DNA of 22,910 nt from a virus. Below are positions 1 through 7,737 of this stretch, piece after piece. Positions within the stretch are counted from its first letter, which is position 1; each line of letters opens with the position of its first letter. The stretch is taken from positions 1 to 22,910 of the IMG/VR virus record IMGVR_UViG_3300030012_000072. One strand, written 5' to 3'. A program made the translations under genes and the position numbers. The notes under the pieces were generated by a model. It was not told the DNA's origin and did not search any database. It saw nothing but the letters and a program-made list of their open reading frames with translations.

Positions 1-237
1 GAAACACCGCAACCTTCTATATATACCCTGAACACAGGGGCTGCTGTAGCTATCTATGGTAATACTTCGTCAATTTACGGAACAGCCGTGTACGGTTCAT
101 CAGGCACACCTCTCGTACGACAAAGCGTAGAAGGCGGCGGATTTACGGTTGCAGTTCGATTAGACGATACAGCAGGGGCTGCACCAATTTCATTGAAAGG
201 CTACCAACTGGAGTTTACTCCGGGTGGAAGGAGATAA
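1..237 (+). CDS. C-terminal part of a structural (tail/virion) protein, 5' truncated
   Basis: Frame 1 is open from the first base and ends in tandem TAA TAA stops (235-240), giving the last 78 residues of a protein that begins upstream. The segment is rich in G, T, V and Y and ends GYQLEFTPGGRR; such beta-rich C-termini are common in phage tail and head-tail connector proteins. It lies immediately upstream of a fibre-like gene on the same strand, and the ribosome-binding site of that gene is embedded in its last codons, so the two are probably co-transcribed. I cannot assign a specific role; a tail tube/nozzle or head-completion protein is possible by position only. Confidence 0.7.
   Translation, partial: ETPQPSIYTLNTGAAVAIYGNTSSIYGTAVYGSSGTPLVRQSVEGGGFTVAVRLDDTAGAAPISLKGYQLEFTPGGRR
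228..233 (+). promoter_or_regulatory. Strong Shine-Dalgarno for the 683-residue fibre gene
   Basis: AAGGAG ends 7 nt before the ATG at 241 and overlaps the last codons of the upstream gene, supporting this start. Confidence 0.7.
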
Positions 238-240
238 TAA

Positions 241-2292
241 ATGGCAGGATATACCAGACAATCCACGTTCACTGATGGCGACGTTATTACCGCTGCTCAT
301 AGTAACGATGAATTTAACCAAGTTCTTGCAGCGTTCGTAAATACATCAGGTCACAAACACGATGGTACGACAGCAGAAGGTCCTGTCATTGGTTTGATTG
401 GTGACCCCGGTGTTACCACGCCCCTCAACAAGGTTGTAATCGACAATCCCAACAATCAGATTGAGTTCTCTGTAGATGTATCAAGTTCATCTGTAGAGCA
501 GCTTGTTATTAAAGATGGTGTTATCGAACCTTCAACTACCAACGATATCGACCTCGGTGCAAGCAGCAAACAGTTTAAAGACTTACATTTAGATGGCACA
601 GCCAACATAGATAGTCTTGTGCTTTCAAGCGGCGCAACTGTTACCGCCATCCTCGATGAAGACAACATGGCATCCGACAGCGCAACGGCGTTGGCAACAC
701 AGCAATCAATCAAAGCGTACGTTGACACACAGCTAACTGCAGAGGACTTGGACTTTCAGGCAGATAGCGGTGGCGCACTTAGCATAGACTTAGACAGTGA
801 GACACTTACTTTCACTGGCGGCACAGGTATCGATACTAGCGGTTCTGGCAATGCTGTCACGTTCGCTATCGACAGCACTGTTGCAACTTTAACAGGTTCG
901 CAAACTCTTACCAACAAAACCCTCACCACACCAATCATTGCAGAGATTGATTCTGGTGCAGACATCACTCTTGATGCAACTGCTGATATCATCCTTGATG
1001 CAGGCGGTGCAAACATTATTTTTAAAGACGATGGCACATCAATCCTTGACATTGCCAACAACTCATCTGATGTCGAACTTACAGTAAGCACAGCAGATAA
1101 GAACTTTGCTATCAAAGGCACAGACGGTTCGTCTGCTATCACTGCCTTAGACATTGACATGGCCCTAAACGGTAAGGCTACCTTTAGCGGCGATGTTGTT
1201 GTAACTGGTGACCTTACTGTTACAGGCGACGACATCACTATGGCTACGAACACCTCTGGTCATATCATGGTAGCAGACGGTGCGAACTTCAACCCAGTTG
1301 CTGTATCTGGTGACGTGACTATCAGCAGTGCAGGTGCAGTTACCATTGCTAGTGGTGCTGTTGAAACTGCAATGCTTAACGCTAATGTAATTACAGGGCA
1401 AACTGAACTTGCAAGTGCCTCTGATGTAGACAAAACTAATGATGATGTGTTAATACATGATAACGATGCAGGAACATTAAAAAAAGTATCTGTATCAAAT
1501 CTAGTATCAGCAGCAGGTGGTCTTACAGAGGTCAGTGCAGATGGAACTCCCCAGCTTGGCGGGGACCTCGACGTTAATGGGCAGGATATTGTATCCGTAT
1601 CCAACGGCAACATCGACATCTTACCAAACGGAAGTGGCGTAGTAAATATTGACGGTAACGGTTCATCAGGTGGTGTCTCTATTTCTGATGGTCTTGTTGA
1701 TATCCGCACAGGCACAGGCTCACGTTCGCAGGTTAAGTTCTATTGTGAGTCCAGCAATGCTCACGCACAGACCTTGCAGCCACAAGCGCACTCTTTAGGC
1801 GCAACTAATACCTTAACATTACCCGGTGGTAGCGTCATCGGAAATGCAGATGCAGTTCTAGTGTCTGATACAGGAACACAAACCTTGACTAACAAGTCAA
1901 TCGATGCCTCTCAACTTACTGGCACGGTTGCTAACGCACGTTTGGATGCAGAACTACAGGCACTCGCTGGACTAACTTCTGCGGCAGATAAGGGTATTCA
2001 GTTTACCGGGTCAGGCACGGCTGCAGTGTACGACCTCACAGCCGCAGGTAAAGCTTTGTTGGATGACGCTGATGCTGCTGCACAACGAACTACCCTCGGA
2101 CTCGGCACTGCGGCGGTTGCTGCTACGGGCATTAGTAGTGGCAACGTGCCTGTGTTTACCAGCGGTGTTGCTGACAACGACTTCTTACGTGTCGATGGCA
2201 CGTCCATAGAAGGTAGGTCTGCATCAGAACTTGCATCCGATATAGGTGCAGCTAGTGCTGGTTTTGCGGTGGCTATGGCGATTGCACTATAG
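241..2292 (+). CDS. Large modular tail-fibre/virion structural protein
   Basis: This 683-residue protein is low in Cys and aromatic residues and rich in G, T, S, D, A and V, as expected for a repetitive beta-structured fibre. The N-terminus (about 1-50: [20 protein letters not shown], then [10 protein letters not shown] near residue 40) matches a type of N-terminal region seen in many marine phage fibre-like proteins. The middle holds degenerate repeats such as [16 protein letters not shown]. The motif QTLTNK, a recurrent element of such proteins, occurs twice, at residues 221 and 547. The C-terminus is small and hydrophobic. The start is fixed by a good Shine-Dalgarno. No enzymatic motif is seen. 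It is probably a virion-attached fibre or tail appendage; direct receptor contact is inference. Confidence 0.75.
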   Translation: MAGYTRQSTFTDGDVITAAHSNDEFNQVLAAFVNTSGHKHDGTTAEGPVIGLIGDPGVTTPLNKVVIDNPNNQIEFSVDVSSSSVEQLVIKDGVIEPSTTNDIDLGASSKQFKDLHLDGTANIDSLVLSSGATVTAILDEDNMASDSATALATQQSIKAYVDTQLTAEDLDFQADSGGALSIDLDSETLTFTGGTGIDTSGSGNAVTFAIDSTVATLTGSQTLTNKTLTTPIIAEIDSGADITLDATADIILDAGGANIIFKDDGTSILDIANNSSDVELTVSTADKNFAIKGTDGSSAITALDIDMALNGKATFSGDVVVTGDLTVTGDDITMATNTSGHIMVADGANFNPVAVSGDVTISSAGAVTIASGAVETAMLNANVITGQTELASASDVDKTNDDVLIHDNDAGTLKKVSVSNLVSAAGGLTEVSADGTPQLGGDLDVNGQDIVSVSNGNIDILPNGSGVVNIDGNGSSGGVSISDGLVDIRTGTGSRSQVKFYCESSNAHAQTLQPQAHSLGATNTLTLPGGSVIGNADAVLVSDTGTQTLTNKSIDASQLTGTVANARLDAELQALAGLTSAADKGIQFTGSGTAAVYDLTAAGKALLDDADAAAQRTTLGLGTAAVAATGISSGNVPVFTSGVADNDFLRVDGTSIEGRSASELASDIGAASAGFAVAMAIAL

Positions 2293-2321
2293 TTGACACA
2301 GACTTTTACAAACAGTATAAT
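2293..2321 (+). promoter_or_regulatory. Exact-consensus sigma70-type promoter (TTGACA-N17-TATAAT)
   Basis: TTGACA at 2293-2298 and TATAAT at 2316-2321 are separated by exactly 17 bp, filling most of the 45-bp gap between the 683-residue fibre gene and the next gene. The predicted start of transcription, about 7 nt after the -10 box, is near 2328, at or inside the Shine-Dalgarno AAGGAG, so the mRNA leader would be only about 10 nt. It would drive the fibre cluster independently of upstream late transcription, using host RNA polymerase. Confidence 0.75.
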
Positions 2322-2337
2322 ACACTAAGGAGAAATC

Positions 2338-2691
2338 ATGGCACAGGATTTTGAATCCGTCGGTAAGAGAAACATATCAAACACCCAAACGATTTCGGGT
2401 GCAACGACTATTGTTACCTCTGATTCTGACGATGCGATTATCGGTATCAATGCCGCGAACACGGGTTCGTCTCAGATTCTTGTGTCTGTTTTAATTACAG
2501 ATTCAAGCAATACTGCGTCAAACACATTTTTCATCGTTAAAGATGCACCCGTCCCTGCGGGAAGTTCGCTGCAGATTATTGATGGTGGCTCAAAGATTGT
2601 ACTGCAAAATGGAGACGTTCTAAAAGCATACGCAGATACTGCAAGTTCATGTGATGTTTTTACGTCTATCGTTGATTCAATCAGCACATAA
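2338..2691 (+). CDS. Small virion/tail-associated beta-rich protein, unknown specific function
   Basis: The protein has 117 residues, a compact G/S/T/V-rich sequence and no signal peptide or membrane span. AAGGAG lies 5 nt upstream of the ATG at 2338. The pattern (N-terminal region around residues 15-30 rich in S/T/I, then ANTGSSQILVSVLITDSSN and a PVPAGSSLQIIDG stretch near residue 72) resembles small beta-sandwich proteins found beside tail genes in marine phages. It is the first gene after the consensus promoter. A structural or decoration role is inferred from neighbours; no catalytic motif is seen. Confidence 0.65.
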   Translation: MAQDFESVGKRNISNTQTISGATTIVTSDSDDAIIGINAANTGSSQILVSVLITDSSNTASNTFFIVKDAPVPAGSSLQIIDGGSKIVLQNGDVLKAYADTASSCDVFTSIVDSIST

Positions 2692-2701
2692 GGAATAGGC
2701 G

Positions 2702-3610
2702 ATGGCTTATATCGGTAACATACCTGCAACGCAGTTTGCTTCGTTAGACTACCAAGACTTGACAGGTGTAACAGGTAGCCCGTCTAAGAGAGGGTTTACT
2801 TTAGATAACACCGTAGGTAGTGCAAACGATATTGAAGTGTTTGTAAACAACGTGCGGCAAGAACCGGGCGTTGCATACACTGTGTCTGGCACTACGCTTA
2901 CTATGACAGGTGATGTAGAAACTACGGATGATTTCTACGTGGTGTTCCAAGGTAAGTCAATAGGCACTGCAAGTCATCCTGCTGGTAATGCGTTGGAGGC
3001 TACCACAGGTACGTTTACTGGTGCGCTTACAGCTACTGATGGTACGTTTAGTGGTGGATTAACTGCTACAGCAGGAGCATCCACTAACGCACTTAGCTTA
3101 CAGTCTAGTAATTTTAAAATGACTGATTTAACTACCAATGCTTTCTATCGCACAGGTACATGGACACCTATTTTTTCCAGTGCTGGTGCTACAAGTGCAG
3201 ATGTAAGCGATATTTTTACTAGTTCTAGTTACACTACTCAATATGGACAATATGAAAGAATAGGTGATGTTGTTCATGCACATGCTCAACTTGCACTTGC
3301 TGACTCTGTTACTTATCAAAATGGCGGTGCAACTAACCAAGGAATATCAGTTGCAGGATTTCCATTTAATGTAAAAACAAATAGTAATTATTTTCCTATG
3401 AGCAGCCCTTTTTACTTTAACGTAGGAAGCGATGATGGTTGGGATAGATTTACTTGGGCAGGACATATGCTTCAAACTGCTAAAAAATCAATGACTGTAA
3501 TGTATGCAGCTAGTAATGGTCACAATATACGTGTAATAACTGACCATATTAAGAATGGAACGGCTACATCTATAATTTTTAATATTACTTACTGCACGGA
3601 TGACGCATAA
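2702..3610 (+). CDS. Tail fibre protein with YIG-type N-terminal module
   Basis: The protein has 302 residues. The N-terminal module (about 1-90; MAYIGNIPATQF, with a VFVNNVRQEPGVAYTV stretch) is a phage fibre attachment-type module; the same fold type appears twice in the fibre at 5169-6308. Residues about 95-130 (TGTFTGALTATDGTFSGGL) form a T/G-rich beta linker. The C-terminal half has no similarity I recognise and is rich in Y, W, N and S, as in a receptor-binding domain. Base composition becomes visibly more AT-rich from about 3110, matching the domain border. AAGGA precedes the start. The stop overlaps the next ATG (TAATG), coupling it to a chaperone-like gene. Confidence 0.75.
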   Translation: MAYIGNIPATQFASLDYQDLTGVTGSPSKRGFTLDNTVGSANDIEVFVNNVRQEPGVAYTVSGTTLTMTGDVETTDDFYVVFQGKSIGTASHPAGNALEATTGTFTGALTATDGTFSGGLTATAGASTNALSLQSSNFKMTDLTTNAFYRTGTWTPIFSSAGATSADVSDIFTSSSYTTQYGQYERIGDVVHAHAQLALADSVTYQNGGATNQGISVAGFPFNVKTNSNYFPMSSPFYFNVGSDDGWDRFTWAGHMLQTAKKSMTVMYAASNGHNIRVITDHIKNGTATSIIFNITYCTDDA

Positions 3611-3798
3611 TGACAACAAAAGAAACTATGAACAGAAATGAAAGAAATAGGCTTTTGCTTATCACAGATTGGTGGGCTTGTACTGACCTTACGATGACAC
3701 AAGCACAAAAAGATTATCGTCAAGCTCTTCGTGATATCACAAACCATTCTAACTGGCCTAACCTGTCAGCTAGTGACTGGCCTACAAAACCAGAGTAG
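3610..3798 (+). CDS. Phage tail assembly chaperone-like protein (copy 1)
   Basis: This 62-residue protein has the family pattern of the phage tail assembly chaperone group (Phage_tail_APC): an N-terminal RNRLLLITDW, a central YRQALRDIT and a Trp/Pro-rich end (NWP...DWPTKP). It starts inside the stop codon of the preceding fibre gene (TAATG), so translation is probably coupled and the fibre is its likely client. Family members are small cytoplasmic proteins encoded beside tail-fibre or tail genes. Assignment rests on the motif; the function is inferred from the family. A divergent paralogue lies at 4956-5168. Confidence 0.7.
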   Translation: MTTKETMNRNERNRLLLITDWWACTDLTMTQAQKDYRQALRDITNHSNWPNLSASDWPTKPE

Positions 3799-3807
3799 GA
3801 GCAAGCA

Positions 3808-4356
3808 ATGGCATTATCAAAAATTACAAATGGTGGCGTTGCTGCATCAGGTATACCATCGGGCGGTATTATTCAAGTGCAACGTACACAGTACACAAGC
3901 ACAACTAGCACTACTGTTGCAAATGCCACTAACGTAGAGCTATCACATTTAGCTGTAAATATCACTCCTACAGCTACAAATAGCATTATTAAAATTGAAG
4001 CGATGGTAAGTGGCGAGTGGAACCCGCAAGAAACCACCACTTACAACAGTGGTTGGTTTTTTTATAGGGACAGCACAAAATTAGCAGCACCGCTTGATGG
4101 CAATAGGAATATTACGGTTCTCCCTCTTACTTTAATTGGCATTACAGGTCCAGACCAAGCTAGTACGCCTGAAGCAGCAGTTTACAGTTATTTTGATACA
4201 CCTAGCTCAACTTCTCAAATTGCTTATAAAGTGGGAGTGGTTCAGGCAACAGGAAGTTCAGCTATTTGGTATACTAACAGAACAGTTACTGACACAGATT
4301 CTGGTATTTATGAACGAGGTATTTCATACATCAGTGTAACAGAGATAGCGGGGTAA
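3808..4356 (+). CDS. Short tail fibre / receptor-binding-type protein
   Basis: The protein has 182 residues. It opens MALSKITNGGVAASGIPSGG, a short N-terminal adaptor seen on many marine phage fibre-tip proteins, followed by a beta-sandwich-like body (about 25-182) with STTSTTVANATN and ITPTATNSIIKIEAMVSG strands and a Y/W-containing C-terminus. AGGAG at 3797-3801 supports the start. It has no enzyme motif. It probably forms part of the distal adsorption apparatus with the neighbouring fibre proteins. A terminator-like hairpin lies within the coding sequence (4031-4063). Confidence 0.65.
   Translation: MALSKITNGGVAASGIPSGGIIQVQRTQYTSTTSTTVANATNVELSHLAVNITPTATNSIIKIEAMVSGEWNPQETTTYNSGWFFYRDSTKLAAPLDGNRNITVLPLTLIGITGPDQASTPEAAVYSYFDTPSSTSQIAYKVGVVQATGSSAIWYTNRTVTDTDSGIYERGISYISVTEIAG
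4031..4063 (+). terminator. Possible intragenic terminator hairpin
   Basis: Left arm 4031-4040 (AAACCACCAC), loop 4041-4048, right arm 4049-4059 (GTGGTTGGTTT, one bulged T at 4054) form about 10 bp, and the T-run 4057-4063 leaves four unpaired T after the stem. The stem is moderate and the site lies inside a coding sequence, so it may act as partial attenuation or be only an accident of codons. Confidence 0.35.
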
Positions 4357-4360
4357 TCAG

Positions 4361-4954
4361 ATGACGCAAGCAAGAGCAATGGCAGACTTAGTTGGCGGTT
4401 CTGTACCAGCACTTACACGCAAATACTATGACGTGGTAAATGTAGCTACTGCTAACAAAGCTGAGTTTACTAACATACCTAGCACTGCAAAAAGAATTGT
4501 TGTTGACTGTATAGACATTGGTACAGATATTGGTAATGACCCCGGTACACTTGCTTTTTTAGTGTCTGTAGGAGGTAGTTATGTTACTACAGGATATGAT
4601 GGACATGGTTATTATACGGCTGGTGATAGTACTGCTGTAGGCAGTGAAAGTAGAACGGCTTCTGGGTCTGGTGTGGGAGATAATCTCCGTGTATTTTTTT
4701 GGTCTTCAGCAGATAATAGAAGAACAGAAGGTAGTTTTGTTGTAGACCTTATAGATTCCGCTAATTATATTTACAAACTAAGTTTTCGAGGACACACCAT
4801 TTTAAATGGAGATGACCACGCTAACAGTAATTACGCCCACGTAAATTCATTTGCATTTATAGATTTAAGTGGTCCTATAGATAAAGTAAAAATAGAGTTA
4901 GATGCTGCTGGTGCAATCGACCACGGTTCAGCGATAGCTTATTACGAGATTTAA
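4361..4954 (+). CDS. Tail fibre / receptor-binding-type protein with ARxxADL N-terminus
   Basis: The protein has 197 residues. The first 12 (MTQARAMADLVG) match the start of the fibre at 6308-7372 (MSRARDFADLAG), indicating a shared N-terminal adaptor. The body (about 20-197) is beta-rich, with a G/Y/T segment near 72-105 and a C-terminal IDHGSAIAYYEI. No catalytic residues are recognisable. It starts 4 nt after the previous stop and is followed by a second tail-chaperone-like gene, so these two may form a client-chaperone pair. The receptor-binding role is inference. Confidence 0.65.
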   Translation: MTQARAMADLVGGSVPALTRKYYDVVNVATANKAEFTNIPSTAKRIVVDCIDIGTDIGNDPGTLAFLVSVGGSYVTTGYDGHGYYTAGDSTAVGSESRTASGSGVGDNLRVFFWSSADNRRTEGSFVVDLIDSANYIYKLSFRGHTILNGDDHANSNYAHVNSFAFIDLSGPIDKVKIELDAAGAIDHGSAIAYYEI

Positions 4955-4955
4955 A

Positions 4956-5168
4956 ATGAATATTGCTCAGATTATATTAATGCATGACACGAAACAAGCC
5001 GCTGAAATGATACTTCAAGAAACCGATTGGACGCAAATTCCTAATAGCGGTTTAACCAGCGATTGTGTTGCTGCTTTTACTACATACAGAAACAGTATCC
5101 GAACAATCAGAAAAACTGTTCCAGCCAACCCAACATGGCCTACTGTGCCTACAGAGGAGTGGTCATAA
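4956..5168 (+). CDS. Phage tail assembly chaperone-like protein (copy 2, divergent)
   Basis: The protein has 70 residues. Residues about 20-69 keep the chaperone-family layout: ETDWTQIPNSGL, a central YRNSIRTIRKTV in place of YRQALRDIT, and a W/P-rich end (TWPTVPTEEW). It is clearly diverged from the copy at 3610-3798 and has an extra N-terminal helix (IAQIILMHDTKQAAEMIL). It starts 1 nt after the preceding fibre stop. The two copies each follow a different fibre, suggesting client specialisation. Assignment is by motif only. Confidence 0.65.
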   Translation: MNIAQIILMHDTKQAAEMILQETDWTQIPNSGLTSDCVAAFTTYRNSIRTIRKTVPANPTWPTVPTEEWS

Positions 5169-6308
5169 ATGCCCTACATAGGTAAATCTCCAACAGGTTC
5201 AGGCGTACGACAACGCTACCACTACACTGCTACTGGCGGTGAAACTAGCTTGTCTGGCGCAGATGACAATAGCAAGACCCTCAAGTTTACGGATGGGGAA
5301 TATGTAGATGTATACCTCAACGGTGTCCTGCTTGTACAGGGTACTGACTATGGTGTTGGTACGGCTAATACAATTAGTAGCCTTGCTGCGTTGGCGGCTG
5401 GTGATATTGTAGAAGTCATTGTATATGATGTTTTTAACGTAGCTAAGATTAACAGCGAGGCAGTTCGTACTCGTCATTACTTTACTGCATCAGGCGGTGA
5501 AACATCTATTGGTACATCACAGATTGGTGGGCTGTCATTTGCAGCTAACGAAGAGATTGATGTGATGCTAAACGGTGTATCACTTGTAGCTGGTACAGAC
5601 TACAACACTAGTTCTGCAAACACAGTAGGTGGTCTCTCAGCATTGACTGCTGGGCAGGTGGTTGAGATTGTTATCTACGAAAAGTTTCAACTGGCTGATA
5701 CAGTAAGTAAAGCGGCAGGTGGTACGTTTAGTGGTCCTGTTACATTTTCTGGACAAACTACTTTTTCAGGAGATGTAGTAGGTGCTGTGCAAGAATACTT
5801 TCACGTTGACCTAACAACAGCCCAAACAGGTAACTCTGACAATACAACTGTTGTTGTTGATTTTGGCTCAAAAGGCACTGTGAAATATGACACTAAATCA
5901 AATGTAGACACTTCAAATGACGCTTATTTATTAGGTAGCAGTGATGGCGTTTACTTGATTAGTTTTAGTGTTGGTATAGTTTCTAACGCTATTTCAACAG
6001 AACAACTAATAGACGCTAGTGCATTTTTAGAAGTGGCAACAGACGGGTCAACTTTTGCGGCTTTGCATGGTTCAGGTTCACATGTTGAAGATAGCGCAGG
6101 TAACGAAACTGGTTCTGTTACTCGTAGCGGAACAGTTATTTATAAAGCAACAACAGCAACAACAAAGATTCGGGTAAGGACGCACGCAAATACAGTGTCA
6201 TCAGCTAATTACACGATAGCACATGAAGTGCAAAGTTTGATTTCAGCAACTCAATCTGCTTCTCAGGGTTCACGCTGTACATTTTTATCAATAGTGAGGA
6301 TTGCATAA
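5169..6308 (+). CDS. Tail fibre protein with tandem duplicated N-terminal modules
   Basis: The protein has 379 residues. MPYIGKSPTG is followed by two tandem modules of about 80 residues (about 13-92 and 99-176). Both carry (T)A(T/S)GGETS, DV(Y/M)LNGV.LV.GTDY, a LSAL/LAAL segment and VIVY/IVIY, so this is an internal duplication of the fibre attachment-type module also seen once in the gene at 2702. A G/T/F/S linker (about 184-203, GGTFSGPVTFSGQTTFSGDV) leads to a C-terminal domain (about 209-379) of likely trimeric beta structure. It begins directly after the previous stop and ends overlapping the next ATG (TAATG). This is a structural adsorption protein by family resemblance. Confidence 0.75.
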   Translation: MPYIGKSPTGSGVRQRYHYTATGGETSLSGADDNSKTLKFTDGEYVDVYLNGVLLVQGTDYGVGTANTISSLAALAAGDIVEVIVYDVFNVAKINSEAVRTRHYFTASGGETSIGTSQIGGLSFAANEEIDVMLNGVSLVAGTDYNTSSANTVGGLSALTAGQVVEIVIYEKFQLADTVSKAAGGTFSGPVTFSGQTTFSGDVVGAVQEYFHVDLTTAQTGNSDNTTVVVDFGSKGTVKYDTKSNVDTSNDAYLLGSSDGVYLISFSVGIVSNAISTEQLIDASAFLEVATDGSTFAALHGSGSHVEDSAGNETGSVTRSGTVIYKATTATTKIRVRTHANTVSSANYTIAHEVQSLISATQSASQGSRCTFLSIVRIA

Positions 6309-7372
6309 TGAGTAGAGCAAGAGATTTTGCAGACTTAGCTGGTTCGGCTGATGCTGGCGGTATCACGGGCAGGAATCTGATGATTAATGGTGCGATGCTG
6401 GTTGCACAAAGGGGTACGAGTAGTACAAGTTCTGGGGCGCATACGTTAGATAGATTTTTTAACTCTTTTGCTACAGTTGCGGTAACTCAATCACAAGACA
6501 CAACTGTTCCATCTGGTGAAGGTTTTACTAAATCTTTCAAGCAAGAATTTACAACAGCATCTTCTAGTAACGCTGCATATTATTCAGTGTACACTACTCT
6601 AGAGGGTCAGGATTTAATTAATAGTGGATGGGATTATACTTCTCCATCAAGTTTTATAACTATTTCATTTTACATTAAATCTTCTGTAGCTGGAACATAC
6701 ACCTGTTCATTTAGAACAGCCGCTGGAACTGTTAAAGCATTTTCTTTTCAATATACTTTAGCAGCAGACACTTGGACAAGAGTTACTAAATCAATTCCCG
6801 GTAATTCAGGTATTACAATAAATAACGATAACACCAAAGGCATGAATATATTTCTTAATGTTCAATTGGGAACTGATTATACTGATTCTGGTAGAACACA
6901 TGATATTTGGGATGATTATTCAGGTACAGCACAAACGCCACCCACAACTAATAATAATATGACAACTGTAAATTCAACGATACACATAACAGGAGTACAG
7001 CTTGAGGTAGGCAAAAAGGCTACACCATTTGAGCATCGGTCATTTGGGGATGAGTTGGCTAGGTGTCAGAGGTATTATGAACAGTTAGGTCCAGCATTAA
7101 TAAATTCAGGTAGTGGTTATAGTTATGCTCTAACTAGTTACGATGGCAGTTCTAGTAATATGTGGCTTACAATAGATTTTGCTACTACAAAAAGAGCAGC
7201 ACCTACAAGTTTGGACTTTCTTAATGGTTATGCTTGGGTAGGCACACCATCAGTTTTTGGATATGGTACAAATGGTATAACTTCACACAGGGCGGGTGCT
7301 GGTATTATTAAAAATACAGGTGCTAGTGCAACTGGTGTAAATACAGTAGAAGTGGACTGTGAAATAACATGA
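6308..7372 (+). CDS. Tail fibre protein with carbohydrate-binding-like domain
   Basis: The protein has 354 residues. The ARDFADL adaptor at 1-12 is followed by NLMINGAMLVAQRG (about 22-36), then a beta-sandwich region (about 45-230) with FYIKSS, TWTRVTKSIPG and ITGVQLEVG...ATPFEHRSFGDELARCQRYYE (about 229-260). This order is characteristic of a widespread phage tail-fibre family whose middle resembles a carbohydrate-binding module. The final part (about 265-354) is variable and probably the tip. The conserved landmarks look less AT-rich than the variable parts, suggesting domain exchange. Its stop overlaps the next start (ATGA). A receptor-binding role is inferred from the family. Confidence 0.75.
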   Translation: MSRARDFADLAGSADAGGITGRNLMINGAMLVAQRGTSSTSSGAHTLDRFFNSFATVAVTQSQDTTVPSGEGFTKSFKQEFTTASSSNAAYYSVYTTLEGQDLINSGWDYTSPSSFITISFYIKSSVAGTYTCSFRTAAGTVKAFSFQYTLAADTWTRVTKSIPGNSGITINNDNTKGMNIFLNVQLGTDYTDSGRTHDIWDDYSGTAQTPPTTNNNMTTVNSTIHITGVQLEVGKKATPFEHRSFGDELARCQRYYEQLGPALINSGSGYSYALTSYDGSSSNMWLTIDFATTKRAAPTSLDFLNGYAWVGTPSVFGYGTNGITSHRAGAGIIKNTGASATGVNTVEVDCEIT

Positions 7373-7587
7373 TAAATGAAAATAATAAATTCAATTACAT
7401 ATCGGCTAAATATGTTCATGGAACTGATATGGAAGGTAATGTTATGAATAATTGTGTTATTGTAGCAACTAGACCTGATGGTAATTTATCTTACTTTCCA
7501 GCAGATAATAACAACCCTAATTACGCATATATCAAAGCAAGACACGATGATGCTGATGACAGCTTTACTATAGCGGATGCAGATTAA
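7369..7587 (+). CDS. Small protein resembling tail-fibre assembly protein C-terminus
   Basis: The protein has 72 residues. Residues about 27-72 follow a pattern known from small tail-fibre assembly proteins: a hydrophobic strand, DG, then FPADNNNPNYAYI and an acidic end with IADAD. It is coupled to the fibre gene by an ATGA overlap. No membrane span or enzyme motif is present. The likely role is as a chaperone or accessory factor of the upstream fibre; this rests on weak pattern similarity and position. Confidence 0.5.
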   Translation: MINENNKFNYISAKYVHGTDMEGNVMNNCVIVATRPDGNLSYFPADNNNPNYAYIKARHDDADDSFTIADAD

Positions 7588-7588
7588 G

Positions 7589-7735
7589 ATGAAACCAGAT
7601 GACTTCGTTATCGCCACTGGCGGTCTGTCAGCACCGTTCTGGTTGCCCGTACTAAACCAGTGGATAGCACTTGCAGTTGGTATCCTGACCATTACGTATC
7701 TGGTTATCAAGATAATTAATGCGACAAGGAAGTAG
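7589..7735 (+). CDS. Putative small holin-like membrane protein (48 residues)
   Basis: An ORF of 48 residues starts 1 nt after the preceding stop and ends 2 nt before the next ATG. After a polar N-terminus (MKPDDFVIATGG) there is one hydrophobic span at about 19-43, including WIALAVGILTITYLVIKII, then a short basic end (ATRK). A single-span, basic-tailed miniprotein between tail and internal virion genes fits small phage holins, which permeabilise the inner membrane for lysis, but no endolysin is in the window. Existence is well supported by exact tiling; the holin role is inference. Confidence 0.6.
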   Translation: MKPDDFVIATGGLSAPFWLPVLNQWIALAVGILTITYLVIKIINATRK

Positions 7736-7737
7736 AC

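Noticed and set aside
456-1715. Long open frames on the - strand under the 683-residue fibre gene (for example 756-1253 and 1260-1715)
   Set aside because: They are mirror frames of a repetitive, T/D/G-rich coding sequence, overlap the real gene entirely and have low-complexity Ser/Val/Pro-rich translations with no ribosome-binding context.
4676-4700. Palindrome GGAGATAATCTCC followed by a T7 run as a terminator
   Set aside because: The stem is only 5 bp with a three-base loop and is separated from the T-run by five bases; too weak.
2702-7372. Diversity-generating retroelement acting on fibre genes
   Set aside because: No reverse transcriptase gene and no near-identical template/variable repeat pair is visible in the window.
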